Assembly (NCBI GenBank): GCA_040387735.1
Contig: JAZKDE010000059.1
Span: 1 to 64,000 of the forward strand
Direction: 5' to 3'
Source of the DNA: Arcicella sp040387735
GTDB lineage: Bacteria; Bacteroidota; Bacteroidia; Cytophagales; Spirosomataceae
Length of the DNA stretch: 64,000 nucleotides
The notes below the pieces were generated by a model, which had not been told where the DNA came from, searched no databases, and saw only the letters and a list, made by a program, of their open reading frames with translations. A program made the position numbers and the translations under genes. This document shows, in pieces, positions 17,340 through 26,498 of this stretch; position 1 is the first letter of the stretch, and every line of letters begins with the position of its first letter.

Positions 17340-18749
17340 ATGAAAAAGATATATTTAACCATTCTCTTATCAATTTATATCATCTCTTCACTCTTTGCAC
17401 AAAGTATTCCTGTCGATTTAATTATTCGTGATGCCAAAATAATTGACGTTAAAAATGGAAACATTGTTTTGAATAAAGCAATTGTGGTGAGCAAAGAGAA
17501 AATTATTATTGTGTGTAACATTGCCGAAATTGGAAAATACAAAGCACAAAAAACAGTAAAAGCTTCTGGGAAATATATTATTCCAGGTTTGTGGGATATG
17601 CACGTTCATTTTGGGGGAGGGGATAGCCTAATTCAAGAGAATAAGGATTTGTTACAACTTTATATTGCCAATGGAATCACGGCGGTAAGAGATGCTTCCG
17701 CCGACATTACTCCGAGCGTATTGGCGTGGAGAAAACAAATCACCGAGAGAAAATTATTTGGTCCAACGTTATTCACTTCTGGCCCTAAACTTGAAGGTTA
17801 TAAATCTATTTGGCTGGGTGATCTTGAGGTTGGAACGATGGAAGAAGTGAAAGCTGCTTTAGATTCTTTACAAAAAATAAAAGTAGATTTTGTTAAAATT
17901 ACCGATAATACAATTAAACCTGAAATTTATCTTGGAGCAATAAAAGAAGCGACCAAAAGAGGTTTCAAGACTTCAGGACATATTCCCACGGCAATTACAA
18001 TTGAGCAAGCCAGCGAAGCAGGACTGAGTAGTATTGAACACATTACCTACCTTTTACGGGCAGGTTTGAAAAATCAGAAGGAATTGACCGAACAAGTTGC
18101 TAAAGGAATTATTACTGGTAGAGATTTGTCTTTAAAAGCCCTTAATGAGTTTGATGAAACCACTGCCAAAACGGCTTTTGAATATTTAGTCAAAAATAAA
18201 ACGGCCGTTGTTCCAACCCTAAATATTAGTTATACGACGGCATATCTGGATATTAATAACCACAAAAATGATGATTATTTAAAATATCTGGGTAAAGGTC
18301 TTCGGAAAACTTATGATTGGCGTGTCAATAGAGCAGCGAATGATTCCCCAGAAGCTGTTGAGATTAGACACAGAACAATTGAAAAAGCGGGTTCTTTATT
18401 ACCATTATTACATCGAGCAGGCATAAAAATTATTGCAGGAACTGATGCTGGCTATCTCAACAGTTTTGATTATCCTGGTTTAGGTTTGCACCAAGAATTA
18501 GAACTGATGGTAAAATTTGGACTTACGCCATTGCAAGCATTACAAGCTTCAATTATCAATGGGCCAGAATTTTTGAATAAATCAGCCGAATATGGAAGTA
18601 TTTCAAAAGGGAAAAAGGCTGATATTTTAATCCTTAATGAAAATCCATTACAAAATATATCAGCCACTCAAAATATTGATGCTTTAGTAATTCATGGCAT
18701 TTTTATGAATAAAAAGCAGCTAAATAATTTAAAAATAGTGAGGGATTAA
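17340..18749 (+). CDS. Secreted amidohydrolase family protein (imidazolonepropionase-like)
   Basis: 469 residues with a signal peptide (MKKIYLTILLSIYIISSLFA). Metal-site residues of the amidohydrolase superfamily can be seen: HxH at His88/His90 (WDMHVHFGG), a candidate carboxylated Lys186 (VDFVKITD), His214 (SGHIP), His234 (SIEHI) and Asp369 (AGTDAG). This set fits binuclear-zinc amidohydrolases related to prolidase/Xaa-Arg dipeptidase and imidazolonepropionase-like proteins. Expected location is the periplasm; the substrate is probably a dipeptide or cyclic amide but cannot be decided. The terminator hairpin begins inside its last codons. Confidence 0.85.
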   Translation: MKKIYLTILLSIYIISSLFAQSIPVDLIIRDAKIIDVKNGNIVLNKAIVVSKEKIIIVCNIAEIGKYKAQKTVKASGKYIIPGLWDMHVHFGGGDSLIQENKDLLQLYIANGITAVRDASADITPSVLAWRKQITERKLFGPTLFTSGPKLEGYKSIWLGDLEVGTMEEVKAALDSLQKIKVDFVKITDNTIKPEIYLGAIKEATKRGFKTSGHIPTAITIEQASEAGLSSIEHITYLLRAGLKNQKELTEQVAKGIITGRDLSLKALNEFDETTAKTAFEYLVKNKTAVVPTLNISYTTAYLDINNHKNDDYLKYLGKGLRKTYDWRVNRAANDSPEAVEIRHRTIEKAGSLLPLLHRAGIKIIAGTDAGYLNSFDYPGLGLHQELELMVKFGLTPLQALQASIINGPEFLNKSAEYGSISKGKKADILILNENPLQNISATQNIDALVIHGIFMNKKQLNNLKIVRD

Positions 18750-18790
18750 ATAAAAGAGAAGTGCTATCATTTCTCTTTTATTTAATCCCT
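18741..18790. terminator. Bidirectional terminator overlapping a stop codon
   Basis: Perfect 20-bp inverted repeat (18741-18760 / 18771-18790) with a 10-base loop. The left arm contains the stop codon of the amidohydrolase gene (18747-18749). The convergent DUF3037 gene ends at 18812. Confidence 0.75.
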
Positions 18791-18811
18791 TGGTATGTCA
18801 ACATGGTAGTT

Positions 18812-19195
18812 TTACAAAACTAATTCCTCAAATAAACGCTCAATGGTTTCCTGAGCATCAGCACAAAGTCCAGGGTGAACTTTTGAGGTTTGAACGATGG
18901 TACTTCGAGTAGCAGTGAGCCAACGGAATCGGGACGCAATTGGTAATATTCCGATTGGTCCTGCATTTTTTCCACCTCCACAAATTCGTTCCCAAGTTTG
19001 TAAATATTGTTCCAATTCTTCAACATTAATGGTATTAGCAAATGCTCCGAGACGTTCTTTATTTAGCAAGTATTTGGCTTGTAAAAAACCTTGTTTAGAA
19101 CAATAAAGAATAATACCAACGTTAAGAAATTCTTCTCGTTCCACTTTCGGTACTATCCGAATGACGGCATATTCATATATTTTTTTGTCTTGCAT
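18812..19195 (-). CDS. DUF3037 domain protein
   Basis: 127 residues that fit DUF3037 over the whole length: YEYAVIRIVPKVEREEFLNVGIILYC at the N-terminus and FRWLTATRSTIVQTSKVHPG in the middle are family hallmarks. Function unknown. The gene starts 23 bases inside the end of the HipA-like kinase gene, so both are translated from one transcript and probably coupled. The same two-gene arrangement is widespread in bacteria, which suggests a functional pair. Confidence 0.85.
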   Translation of the reverse strand: MQDKKIYEYAVIRIVPKVEREEFLNVGIILYCSKQGFLQAKYLLNKERLGAFANTINVEELEQYLQTWERICGGGKNAGPIGILPIASRFRWLTATRSTIVQTSKVHPGLCADAQETIERLFEELVL

Positions 19196-19958
19196 CGTTT
19201 GCTTCTTTTACCAATAAATCAGAAATGGTAATTCTGTTTTCTAAAAATTTTATGTAAACGTCTCTTACTTCTTCCGCTGATTCCTCTCCGTATTGTAACC
19301 ATTCATCGGGGATTAAACCCACAATTTCCTTGATTTTAGCACTCGTGAGAATTTGTGAAAATTCAGCATTAACTGTTTCAAGTTCAGTGGCTTGTTGTAA
19401 TAGTACGTGGTCTTTGATGGACAAAAAAGGTCGTTTTGATTGTTCCTCCCAATTATCCCAATTATGGTGAAAATACAAGGAAGCACCGTGATCAATTAAC
19501 CATAATTCTTTGTGCCAAATCAATATATTTGTATTACGAGGTGTACGGTCAACGTTGGTTAAAAGACAATCTAACCAAACAATTTGGGAGGCAAGTTTTG
19601 GATCAATCGCTGTTACGATTGGGTCGAAGGTAATTGAACCAGAAAGGTAGTGTACTCCAAGGTTTAAACCGACACTCGCCCGAAGTAAATCTTGGATTTC
19701 TTCATCGGGTTCGGTTTTACTGAAAGAATCATCAAGATTGGCAAAAACCATTTCTGGCATTTTGATTCCCAAAAAACGGGCAATTTCTCCACCGATTAAT
19801 TCAGCAATCAATGCTTTAACACCTTGTCCCGCCCCACGAAATTTGAGTACGTAGAGAAAACCATCGTCGGCTTCCACGATGGCAGGCAATGAACCACCTT
19901 CACGCAAAGGCGTAACGTAACGGGTTACATTGACGGTTCTTAATTGAGGCTCTATCAT
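19173..19958 (-). CDS. HipA-like kinase family protein
   Basis: 261 residues, compact compared with HipA (about 440). Lys39 (FLYVLKF) is the likely ATP-contacting lysine, NVDRTPRNTNIL (135-146) carries the catalytic-loop Asp137 and Asn142, and LIDHG (154-158) has the metal-binding Asp156. This is the phosphatidylinositol-kinase-like fold shared by HipA and CtkA. The N-terminal HipA domain is missing and there is no HipB-like DNA-binding partner; instead a DUF3037 gene overlaps its 3' end. The substrate is unknown. Whether it is a toxin, a housekeeping kinase or a regulator cannot be told from sequence. Confidence 0.8.
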   Translation of the reverse strand: MIEPQLRTVNVTRYVTPLREGGSLPAIVEADDGFLYVLKFRGAGQGVKALIAELIGGEIARFLGIKMPEMVFANLDDSFSKTEPDEEIQDLLRASVGLNLGVHYLSGSITFDPIVTAIDPKLASQIVWLDCLLTNVDRTPRNTNILIWHKELWLIDHGASLYFHHNWDNWEEQSKRPFLSIKDHVLLQQATELETVNAEFSQILTSAKIKEIVGLIPDEWLQYGEESAEEVRDVYIKFLENRITISDLLVKEANDARQKNI

Positions 19959-19977
19959 ATTGAAATGTATTTAACAA

Positions 19978-20015
19978 AAAAAGGGTGAGGGATAATTTTA
20001 CCCTTCACCCTTTTT
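19978..20015 (-). terminator. Terminator of the E2 gene
   Basis: Stem 19978-19991 / 20001-20015 with one bulged base; on the minus strand it ends in seven T, 17 bases after the aceF stop codon. It separates aceF from the HipA-like gene. Confidence 0.75.
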
Positions 20016-20031
20016 CAATGACCTATTAAAA

Positions 20032-21705
20032 TTATACCAATAATTTAATTGGATCTTCTAATAACTGTTTGAAAGTCTGCAAGAAAGCAGCTCCTGATGC
20101 TCCATCCACAGTACGGTGGTCGCAAGTAAGGGTTACTTTCATGATGTTAGTTGCATAGAATTGTCCGTTTTTTACCGCAACGGTTTCTTTGATACCACCA
20201 ACTGCCATAATACAAGATTCTGGTTGGTTAATAATTGACGTAAATTCGTCAATACCAAACATTCCTAAATTACTTACCGTGAAAGTATTACCTTCCCAAT
20301 CTTTAGGTTGTAATTGTTTAGATTTAGCTTTTCCGCCTAAATCTTTCGCTTCCGCAGAGATTTGAGAAAGTGATTTTGTATTAGCAAAACGAATTACTGG
20401 TACTAATAAACCATCTTCAACCGCAACCGCCATACCAATATGTACGTGGTGATTGATTCTGATTTTATCGCCCATCCAGTATGAATTTACTTTTGGATGT
20501 TTTGTCAATGAAGCCGCTGCTGCTTTGATAACCATATCGTTAAACGAAATTTTCACAGGTGAAATTTCATTCATTGACACTCTGGCTGCCATTGCTTTAT
20601 CCATGTTAATTTCCATGGTTAAATAGAACTCTGGAGCAGAGAATTTAGATTCTGACAAACGACGGGCAATCGTTTTACGCATTTGGTTCAATGGAATGTC
20701 TTCGTAGCTTTCTTGACCTGTAACGGCTGGGGCAGAAGCTGCTTTGGCAGGAGCCTCGGCTGGTTTAGCAGCAGGTACAAAATTGTCAACGTCAGCTTTT
20801 ACCACACGACCATTTTCGCCACTGCCTTTTACTTGGGCAATATTAATGCCTTTGTCTTTGGCTAATGCTTTTGCTAAAGGAGAAGCTTTTACTCGTCCAT
20901 CGGCATCAGTAACGGCTACGGTTTCAGCTACTTTGGTTTCAGCCACTGGTGCGGCTGCTGGCGTTGTAGTGGCTACTGGAGCTGCAACTGCTACTGGAGC
21001 GGGAGTAGAAGATTTTCCAGCGTTTAAAAGAGCTTGGAAATCAGCACCTGGTTCACCAATAATGGCAATAACATCATCAACGGCTACCGTTTTACCTGCT
21101 TCAATTCCAATATAAAGAAGTGTACAAGGATTGTATTTGGTTACGTCTAAGAAATTATCTAACTCAAATTCCATTGTTGCTTTATCCGTTTCAACTTCCG
21201 CTAAAAGAGTATCGCCAGGTTTCAATACATCACCTACTTTTTTAAGCCACGTTACCAAAGTTCCTTCTTCCATGGTATCGCTCATTTTAGGCATACCGAT
21301 GATTTCTGCTTTGATAGCAGAAGTGTCAACTGCTGGCGTACTTGCAACTGTCGCAGGTGCAGAGGTTGCCACAGGTGCTTCTGCTACCGCAGGAGTTGCC
21401 GCTTGGTCACCACCACTTAATAAATGCTCATAAGCCTCTCCGTTTTCACCGATGATGGCAATGATGCTATCAACTGGAACGGCTTTTCCTTTTTCTAAAC
21501 CTATGTATAATAGACGACAATCTTTGAAATTGCTCAAATCCATTCTTTCGTCCAAATCAAGCTCCATGGTAGCTTTGTCAGTTTCGATTTCGGCTATTAA
21601 GCCATCGCCTGGTTTTAGGACATCTCCAACTTTTTTGAGCCATTCTGCCACAACACCTTCGGTCATGGTGTCGCTCATCTTGGGCATGGTTATAATTTCT
21701 GCCAT
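20032..21705 (-). CDS. aceF: Pyruvate dehydrogenase complex dihydrolipoamide acetyltransferase (E2)
   Basis: 557 residues. Two lipoyl domains with the lipoylated lysine in ETDKATME at Lys44 and Lys173, linkers rich in Ala/Pro, an E1/E3-binding domain (ASPLAKALAKDKGINIAQVKGSG) and a C-terminal acyltransferase domain with DHRTVDGA (His530, Asp534). It transfers the acetyl group from lipoamide to CoA in the cytoplasmic complex. E1 and E3 genes are not in this window. The name pdhC is used for the same gene in other Bacteroidota; the domain layout is closer to mitochondrial-type E2. Single gene, terminated at 19978-20015. Confidence 0.93.
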   Translation of the reverse strand: MAEIITMPKMSDTMTEGVVAEWLKKVGDVLKPGDGLIAEIETDKATMELDLDERMDLSNFKDCRLLYIGLEKGKAVPVDSIIAIIGENGEAYEHLLSGGDQAATPAVAEAPVATSAPATVASTPAVDTSAIKAEIIGMPKMSDTMEEGTLVTWLKKVGDVLKPGDTLLAEVETDKATMEFELDNFLDVTKYNPCTLLYIGIEAGKTVAVDDVIAIIGEPGADFQALLNAGKSSTPAPVAVAAPVATTTPAAAPVAETKVAETVAVTDADGRVKASPLAKALAKDKGINIAQVKGSGENGRVVKADVDNFVPAAKPAEAPAKAASAPAVTGQESYEDIPLNQMRKTIARRLSESKFSAPEFYLTMEINMDKAMAARVSMNEISPVKISFNDMVIKAAAASLTKHPKVNSYWMGDKIRINHHVHIGMAVAVEDGLLVPVIRFANTKSLSQISAEAKDLGGKAKSKQLQPKDWEGNTFTVSNLGMFGIDEFTSIINQPESCIMAVGGIKETVAVKNGQFYATNIMKVTLTCDHRTVDGASGAAFLQTFKQLLEDPIKLLV

Positions 21706-21978
21706 TTTTCTTTGTATAGGAATTTAATCTTTCAGCAAAATATTTGCCTTTTGAGTATTTTTTCGATTTTAAAATTCAAAAATAACGCTAAACGATTGCT
21801 TTCAAAAGCTATCTTGAAAAAATATAAATTTGTCTTTAAAAAATATAGTCACGTTTTGGGTTTTAACGGTTGGATATGAGCCGTTAAGCCTCTGTTATTA
21901 TAGATGCCAATAAATTCAATCAGCCCAGAGATTTCCCTTGGAACTCAAGTCTAAACCGTTAATCTCTTCAAAGAAAGT
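21706..21978. other. Divergent intergenic region with three CCGTTAA-type sites
   Basis: No gene is visible between aceF (minus) and the acyltransferase (plus). CCGTTAA occurs at 21881-21887 and 21956-21962, and its reverse complement TTAACGG at 21863-21869. TTAACGGTT (21863-21871) and AACCGTTAA (21954-21962) form a perfect 9-bp inverted repeat 82 bases apart. The region may hold repeated protein-binding sites or a folded RNA. Confidence 0.4.
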
Positions 21979-22009
21979 ATTGGTAAATAGCATAAACGGC
22001 TTAATTTTG
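21979..22009 (+). promoter_or_regulatory. Bacteroidota-type promoter for the acyltransferase gene
   Basis: ATTG (21979-21982), 19 bases, TAATTTTG (22002-22009): a near-consensus TTTG-N19-TAnnTTTG. Transcription would begin near 22014, about 19 bases in front of the ATG at 22033. Confidence 0.6.
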
Positions 22010-22032
22010 CAATTCTGAAAAAATCATTCTCA

Positions 22033-23166
22033 ATGTCTTCAAACCAAAACTCTTTATTTTTCCCTAATCTCAATGGTGTTCGTTTTATTGCGGCTTTTTG
22101 GGTAATTGTTCATCACATTGAGCAATTTAAGGATAAATTTGGCTTTGAAAATCAGTTGTTTTACACTCGATTTATCCGAATGATTGGCCCTTTGGGTGTT
22201 TTTTTATTTTTTGTGTTGAGTGGCTTTTTGATTACTTCTTTATTATTAGTTGAGAAAGAACGCACGAATACCATCAATATCGGTAGTTTTTATATGAGAC
22301 GTGTTCTCAGAATCTGGCCTTTATATTTCTTAACGGTTATTTTAGGGCTTTTTGTTTTACCAGAAATTCATTTTCTGGATATTCCCGAAGAGACTGTATT
22401 AATCAAAGAAGACTTTACCGAGAAAATAATACTCTATTTTTTAATTCTTCCGAATATTGTAACGGGTGTTTTTAAGCATATTCCGTATTTATCCCAAAAT
22501 TGGTCTATTGGCGTTGAAGAACAGTTTTACTATTTTTGGCCTTGGGTTATTCGCCAAACAAAGACGACTCGGTTATTATTGGTGATGATTTTGTTCTTGA
22601 TTGCTATTTATCTCATTCGCTCGTTGACGGTTTTGTATATGCCAGAAATTGGTTGGTGGAAATACTTGAATGAATTTATCAAATCACTTCGACTAACTTG
22701 CATGATTTTGGGAGCAATTGGGGCATATTTTACTTATTTTAAGCTTGATTCAACGTTTGTAAAATTCATTTTTCAGCGTGGTTTTCAGGTTTTTCTTTAC
22801 CTTGCTTTGATAACGATGTTGTACGTTGGCGTGTATTTGCCTGGAGTAAATCAAGAAGTTTACGCTCTTATTTTTACTTTAATTTTGATGAACTTAGCCA
22901 AGAATCCTAAGAATATTTTAAATTTAGAAAACTCCGTTTTTGATTATTTAGGTAAGATTTCTTACGGAATGTATATGTATCATACCATTGCGGTGGTGAT
23001 TGGTGTAAAAATTTCGATGTCGTATCATCACAGTAATTTTGTGAGTTATCCGATTGCGTTTGTTTTGACTATCATTATGGCGGGACTTTCATATCAATAC
23101 TTTGAAAAACCATTTCTTAAATTAAAAGATAAATTTACAACTGTTAAAAGTGGAGCGAAGCATTAG
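22033..23166 (+). CDS. Membrane acyltransferase family 3 (OafA/YrhL type)
   Basis: 377 residues, about ten membrane helices. The N-terminus NLNGVRFIAAFWVIVHH carries the family's Arg and the catalytic-type His pair (VHH), followed by GVFLFFVLSGFLIT and FYMRRVLRIWPLYFL, all typical of acyltransferase-3. Such proteins O-acetylate or O-acylate extracytoplasmic polysaccharides or lipids. The target is unknown; the GT-C-like gene that follows after 100 bases on the same strand may work on the same glycan (inference). A promoter precedes it at 21979-22009. Confidence 0.88.
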   Translation: MSSNQNSLFFPNLNGVRFIAAFWVIVHHIEQFKDKFGFENQLFYTRFIRMIGPLGVFLFFVLSGFLITSLLLVEKERTNTINIGSFYMRRVLRIWPLYFLTVILGLFVLPEIHFLDIPEETVLIKEDFTEKIILYFLILPNIVTGVFKHIPYLSQNWSIGVEEQFYYFWPWVIRQTKTTRLLLVMILFLIAIYLIRSLTVLYMPEIGWWKYLNEFIKSLRLTCMILGAIGAYFTYFKLDSTFVKFIFQRGFQVFLYLALITMLYVGVYLPGVNQEVYALIFTLILMNLAKNPKNILNLENSVFDYLGKISYGMYMYHTIAVVIGVKISMSYHHSNFVSYPIAFVLTIIMAGLSYQYFEKPFLKLKDKFTTVKSGAKH

Positions 23167-23266
23167 ATTTATTCAGAAAATTGACAATTAACCACGATTT
23201 TTACTGTTTTAATATATTTTACCATTTCAATTTTATTTCCCTTTGAAGCCTTAGTGCCTTTTCAAT

Positions 23267-24514
23267 ATGACAGATTACGAACTTTACGAAGTAGTTTATA
23301 ATAAAGCATACATTTCAGCAGTACTTTGTTTGCTGGCATTTTTGGCGTTTAAATTTCGCACTGAAATTGAAAACTTCTTTGGAAAAATAGGCGGATTAAA
23401 GTCGTTCGCTATCATTGCTTTTTTACTCAGAATTTTGCCTTTTTTAATTGTTTACGTAGTCTATGGTTATGATGCACAATCGGACGTGCAAATTTTCTGG
23501 AAATCTGCTCAACAAGCCGCACAATTCAAATTGGTTTACCGTGATTTTGAGTCACTCTATTCACCATTCTTTCCGTATATTACTGCTCTTCCATTATATA
23601 TTTGGGACACCGCTCGGGCGGTAACTTTATTAATGATATTGATTGAATTATCCGTTTTATGGTTGACTATGAAAACGTATTCGGCTGGGAATCAATCCGC
23701 AACAACCTTCAAAGCTTTAATCTATTTGTTATTACCTGCTCCTTATATATTTTGTGTTTTGGGTGGGCAGGAAGATATTTGGATGTGGGGATTTGCGTGT
23801 TTGTTAGTTTACGCTTGGCAACGTAAAAAATCTGATTTTGTCTTGGGAATTATTACGGGTTTGGGCTTATTGACCACCAAAGCTTTCTTCGTTTTATTAT
23901 TGCCATTATTGTTTTTAAAACTAAAAAATAAAGGGCAGTTTATCCTCGGAAATATAGTTGTTGGGTTGCCTATTTTATTGATTTTATTCGTTTTAGGCGG
24001 AACTTCGTTTCTCATGCCAATTCGCTTGGCACAAGAGCCAATGGCGGTAAATATGTGGTCAGTTATAAATCCATTAATTTGGGATTTGGGGATTACTTCT
24101 AACATAAAATTGCTCAACTGGATTGGACTTATTCTAATTTTATTAGTAGCAGTTTGGCAAACGCTCAAGGACAAAACCCTTGATATTCAGCAGTATGTTC
24201 CTAAAATTTGGGTAATTATATTTGGAATGATGATGGTTTTTCAGATTGGTTCTTATGCCAATTATATCTTCATTTACGCTATGCCACTCCTGTTTGGTTT
24301 TAATTTCTTCAAAAATAAAACCTTCTTGATTTTAACCTTCTTTTTTCAATCTTTCGCTACGGTTCAACCTTCTTTTTGGTTCAGAATTGGCAAACCATTT
24401 TTAAGATTTGATAACCTTTTAGGAGCAAAATTTGCAGTAGAATACGCTTTGGAAATCGTCGTTTTTGTTGGAGTTATTTACTGGTTAAAAATGGTTTTGA
24501 GTAAGAAAATTTAA
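23267..24514 (+). CDS. Polytopic membrane protein, GT-C glycosyltransferase-like
   Basis: 415 residues with about ten hydrophobic helices. After the first helices comes a polar loop with GYDAQSDVQIFW and YSPFFPYITALPLY, which resembles the acidic first periplasmic loop and the following segment of GT-C (polyprenyl-phosphate-sugar dependent) mannosyltransferases and DUF2029-like proteins. LPAPYIFCVLGGQEDIWMW also fits this group. No family could be fixed by eye. It follows the acyltransferase, with no terminator between, so a role in the same cell-surface glycan pathway is plausible but unproven. Confidence 0.6.
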   Translation: MTDYELYEVVYNKAYISAVLCLLAFLAFKFRTEIENFFGKIGGLKSFAIIAFLLRILPFLIVYVVYGYDAQSDVQIFWKSAQQAAQFKLVYRDFESLYSPFFPYITALPLYIWDTARAVTLLMILIELSVLWLTMKTYSAGNQSATTFKALIYLLLPAPYIFCVLGGQEDIWMWGFACLLVYAWQRKKSDFVLGIITGLGLLTTKAFFVLLLPLLFLKLKNKGQFILGNIVVGLPILLILFVLGGTSFLMPIRLAQEPMAVNMWSVINPLIWDLGITSNIKLLNWIGLILILLVAVWQTLKDKTLDIQQYVPKIWVIIFGMMMVFQIGSYANYIFIYAMPLLFGFNFFKNKTFLILTFFFQSFATVQPSFWFRIGKPFLRFDNLLGAKFAVEYALEIVVFVGVIYWLKMVLSKKI

Positions 24515-24574
24515 GGTTTTAGAGTAAATTTTGGATGATTTTTGCTCTTGTCATTAAATGTAAAAACTCATTCC

Positions 24575-25624
24575 ATGAAAAAAATAACGCTCCTAATTAT
24601 TACACTTTTGCTGGGCTTTGGTCAGGCGTGGTCGCAAGCTAAAAAAGACCGTATTCAATTGGTTATCAAAAGCAAAGAACATAAAATTGATGTATTGGTC
24701 GATGGTAAACCTTTCACCGCTTATTTCTATCCAAGCGATTCTATTCTGAAAAAGCCTGTTCTTTTTCCAATTCTTACTTCGCAAGGTACTACTATTACTC
24801 GTGGATACCCATTTGCAACTCGTCCAGGCGAGCGTGTAGACCATCCACATCATGTGGGTATGTGGTTAAATTATGAATCCGTGAATGGATTTGATTTTTG
24901 GAATAATTCAACTGCCATTAAAGACCGCACAAAATACGGAACCATTAAACATACTGGTATTGTAGAAACTAACGGAGGTTACAATAAAGCTAATTTGACG
25001 GTAACTGCGGACTGGATTGATACCGATGGAAAGGGAAACACGTTATTGAAAGAGGCAACAAAATACGTTTTTCATGCGAAAGGAAAACAAAGAATTATTG
25101 ATAGAATTACGACCTTAACGGCTCAAAATGAAGAGGTTTTATTTAAAGATGTAAAAGATGGTTTTTTTGCCATCAGGGTAGCCCGTGAATTAGAACATCC
25201 ATCAGACAAACCTGATATTTTTGTAGATGCTAACGGTATTGAAACGAAAGTTGACAAATTAGATAATTCTGGAATTACAGGAAATTATCACAGTAGCGAA
25301 GGAATTGACGGTGAAAACGTTTGGAGTACAAGAGGAAAATGGGTGAATCTTTCAGGGAAAATTAAAAACGAAGATATTTCAATTGCCATTATTGACCATC
25401 CAAGTAATGTAAGTTATCCAACTTTCTGGCACGCACGTGGTTATGGATTATTTGCTGCTAATCCTTTGGGTGAGAAAGTATTTAGCAAAGAGAAAAAAGA
25501 ATTAAATTATAAACTTGCTCCCAAGCAATCAGTGACATTTAGATACCGTACTGTTATTACTTCTGGTAAGGTTGCGGATGAGGTTTTCAATAAATTAGCG
25601 GATGATTTTGCGAAGAGTAAATAA
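24575..25624 (+). CDS. Secreted PmoA-like protein (DUF6807)
   Basis: 349 residues. ATG 24575 gives a signal peptide (MKKITLLIITLLLGFGQAWS, then QAKKD). The body contains the family landmarks TRGYPFATRPGERVDHPHHVG and a late FWHARGYGLFAANPLG. These proteins, named after the methane monooxygenase A-like annotation, form a beta-sandwich and are common beside sugar dehydrogenase and sugar-degrading genes in Bacteroidota and Planctomycetes; no enzymatic activity is established to my knowledge. HPHHVG could bind a metal. Probably periplasmic. Confidence 0.82.
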   Translation: MKKITLLIITLLLGFGQAWSQAKKDRIQLVIKSKEHKIDVLVDGKPFTAYFYPSDSILKKPVLFPILTSQGTTITRGYPFATRPGERVDHPHHVGMWLNYESVNGFDFWNNSTAIKDRTKYGTIKHTGIVETNGGYNKANLTVTADWIDTDGKGNTLLKEATKYVFHAKGKQRIIDRITTLTAQNEEVLFKDVKDGFFAIRVARELEHPSDKPDIFVDANGIETKVDKLDNSGITGNYHSSEGIDGENVWSTRGKWVNLSGKIKNEDISIAIIDHPSNVSYPTFWHARGYGLFAANPLGEKVFSKEKKELNYKLAPKQSVTFRYRTVITSGKVADEVFNKLADDFAKSK

Positions 25625-25648
25625 TTTTCGTTAACGATATTTTTGTAA

Positions 25649-25676
25649 AGAATGCTTCCGTTATTGGAAGCATTCT
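25649..25676 (+). terminator. Terminator-like hairpin after the PmoA-like gene
   Basis: 11-bp perfect inverted repeat (25649-25659 / 25666-25676) with a 6-base loop, followed by ctgttt; the T-run is weak. Confidence 0.6.
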
Positions 25677-25737
25677 CTGTTTAAAAGCAAAATAAACTAA
25701 AAAGGTACTTCATACGTTTATCTAAAAAATAAATTCT

Positions 25738-26406
25738 ATGAAGTATCTTTTTTTTATCCTGTTATTACCTAATTTGATTTTCGCACAGAAGGACTCGCTT
25801 TTGTATAAAATGACCGCCGCTAATTTTATAAAATTGCCAGAAGTTAATCAGCCCATTGATGCAAGAAAGCCTAACAATGCTTTGTTGGATGCCGCTTTGT
25901 TTCACCTGACTAATGAGCAGCGTGTTAAATATCATCTGTCTATATTCACTTATTCTTACGCAATTCACAAGGCTGCAATTGAACATTCCGAGTCGATGAT
26001 TAATCGTGATTTTTATAGTCATGATAATCCATATAGCCCGGCCAATAAAACTCTACCTGACCGCATATTTCTTCAAACTTGGGAATTTAAGGAAATGGCT
26101 GAAAATATTGCCCAACACGATATTTTGGGTGGAAATACAAATATCTATTGCTTTAGTATTCCCGCAAACGGGCAGGATTATGTCTTTTTAAATTGCGATT
26201 CCAAAAAGCCAGTCCCAATGTTTACCTACGTTGAATTGGCTTGGGCGGTGGTAAATGGTTGGATGAATTCACCGCATCATCGAGATAATATTCTCAACCC
26301 CAGACTGAAAGCAATGGCTTGTGCAGGCAGACTTTCTAAGAATCCATTTAAAACGCAGAGAAGCCCTTTTGCTCGTTTAACGCAGGATTTTGGGGGTTAT
26401 AATTGA
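25738..26406 (+). CDS. Secreted CAP-domain (SCP/PR-1-like) protein
   Basis: 222 residues with a signal peptide (MKYLFFILLLPNLIFA). CAP landmarks appear in order: LTNEQRVKY, AAIEHSESMINRDFYSHDNP (first His of the CAP cavity), AENIAQHD, and AVVNGWMNSPHHRDNILNP (second His region). Bacterial CAP proteins are exported and of varied or unknown function. A small insertion between AENIAQ and the W-SPHH motif (about residues 130-170) is longer than in minimal CAP domains. Single gene after a hairpin. Confidence 0.85.
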   Translation: MKYLFFILLLPNLIFAQKDSLLYKMTAANFIKLPEVNQPIDARKPNNALLDAALFHLTNEQRVKYHLSIFTYSYAIHKAAIEHSESMINRDFYSHDNPYSPANKTLPDRIFLQTWEFKEMAENIAQHDILGGNTNIYCFSIPANGQDYVFLNCDSKKPVPMFTYVELAWAVVNGWMNSPHHRDNILNPRLKAMACAGRLSKNPFKTQRSPFARLTQDFGGYN

Positions 26407-26490
26407 TTTTTTTTTCATGGTATCATGTTTGTATAAAAATAAAAACATCTACACACAACCAAGAAAACATTTCCAAGAACTTATTTTAGG

Positions 26491-26498
26491 TATCTTTG
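26491..26498 (+). promoter_or_regulatory. -7 element of a Bacteroidota promoter
   Basis: TATCTTTG matches TAnnTTTG exactly and is followed by CA as in many Bacteroidota promoters. No good -33 TTG lies at 19-20 bases. It would start the beta-CASP transcript near 26503 with a leader of about 150 bases. Confidence 0.4.
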
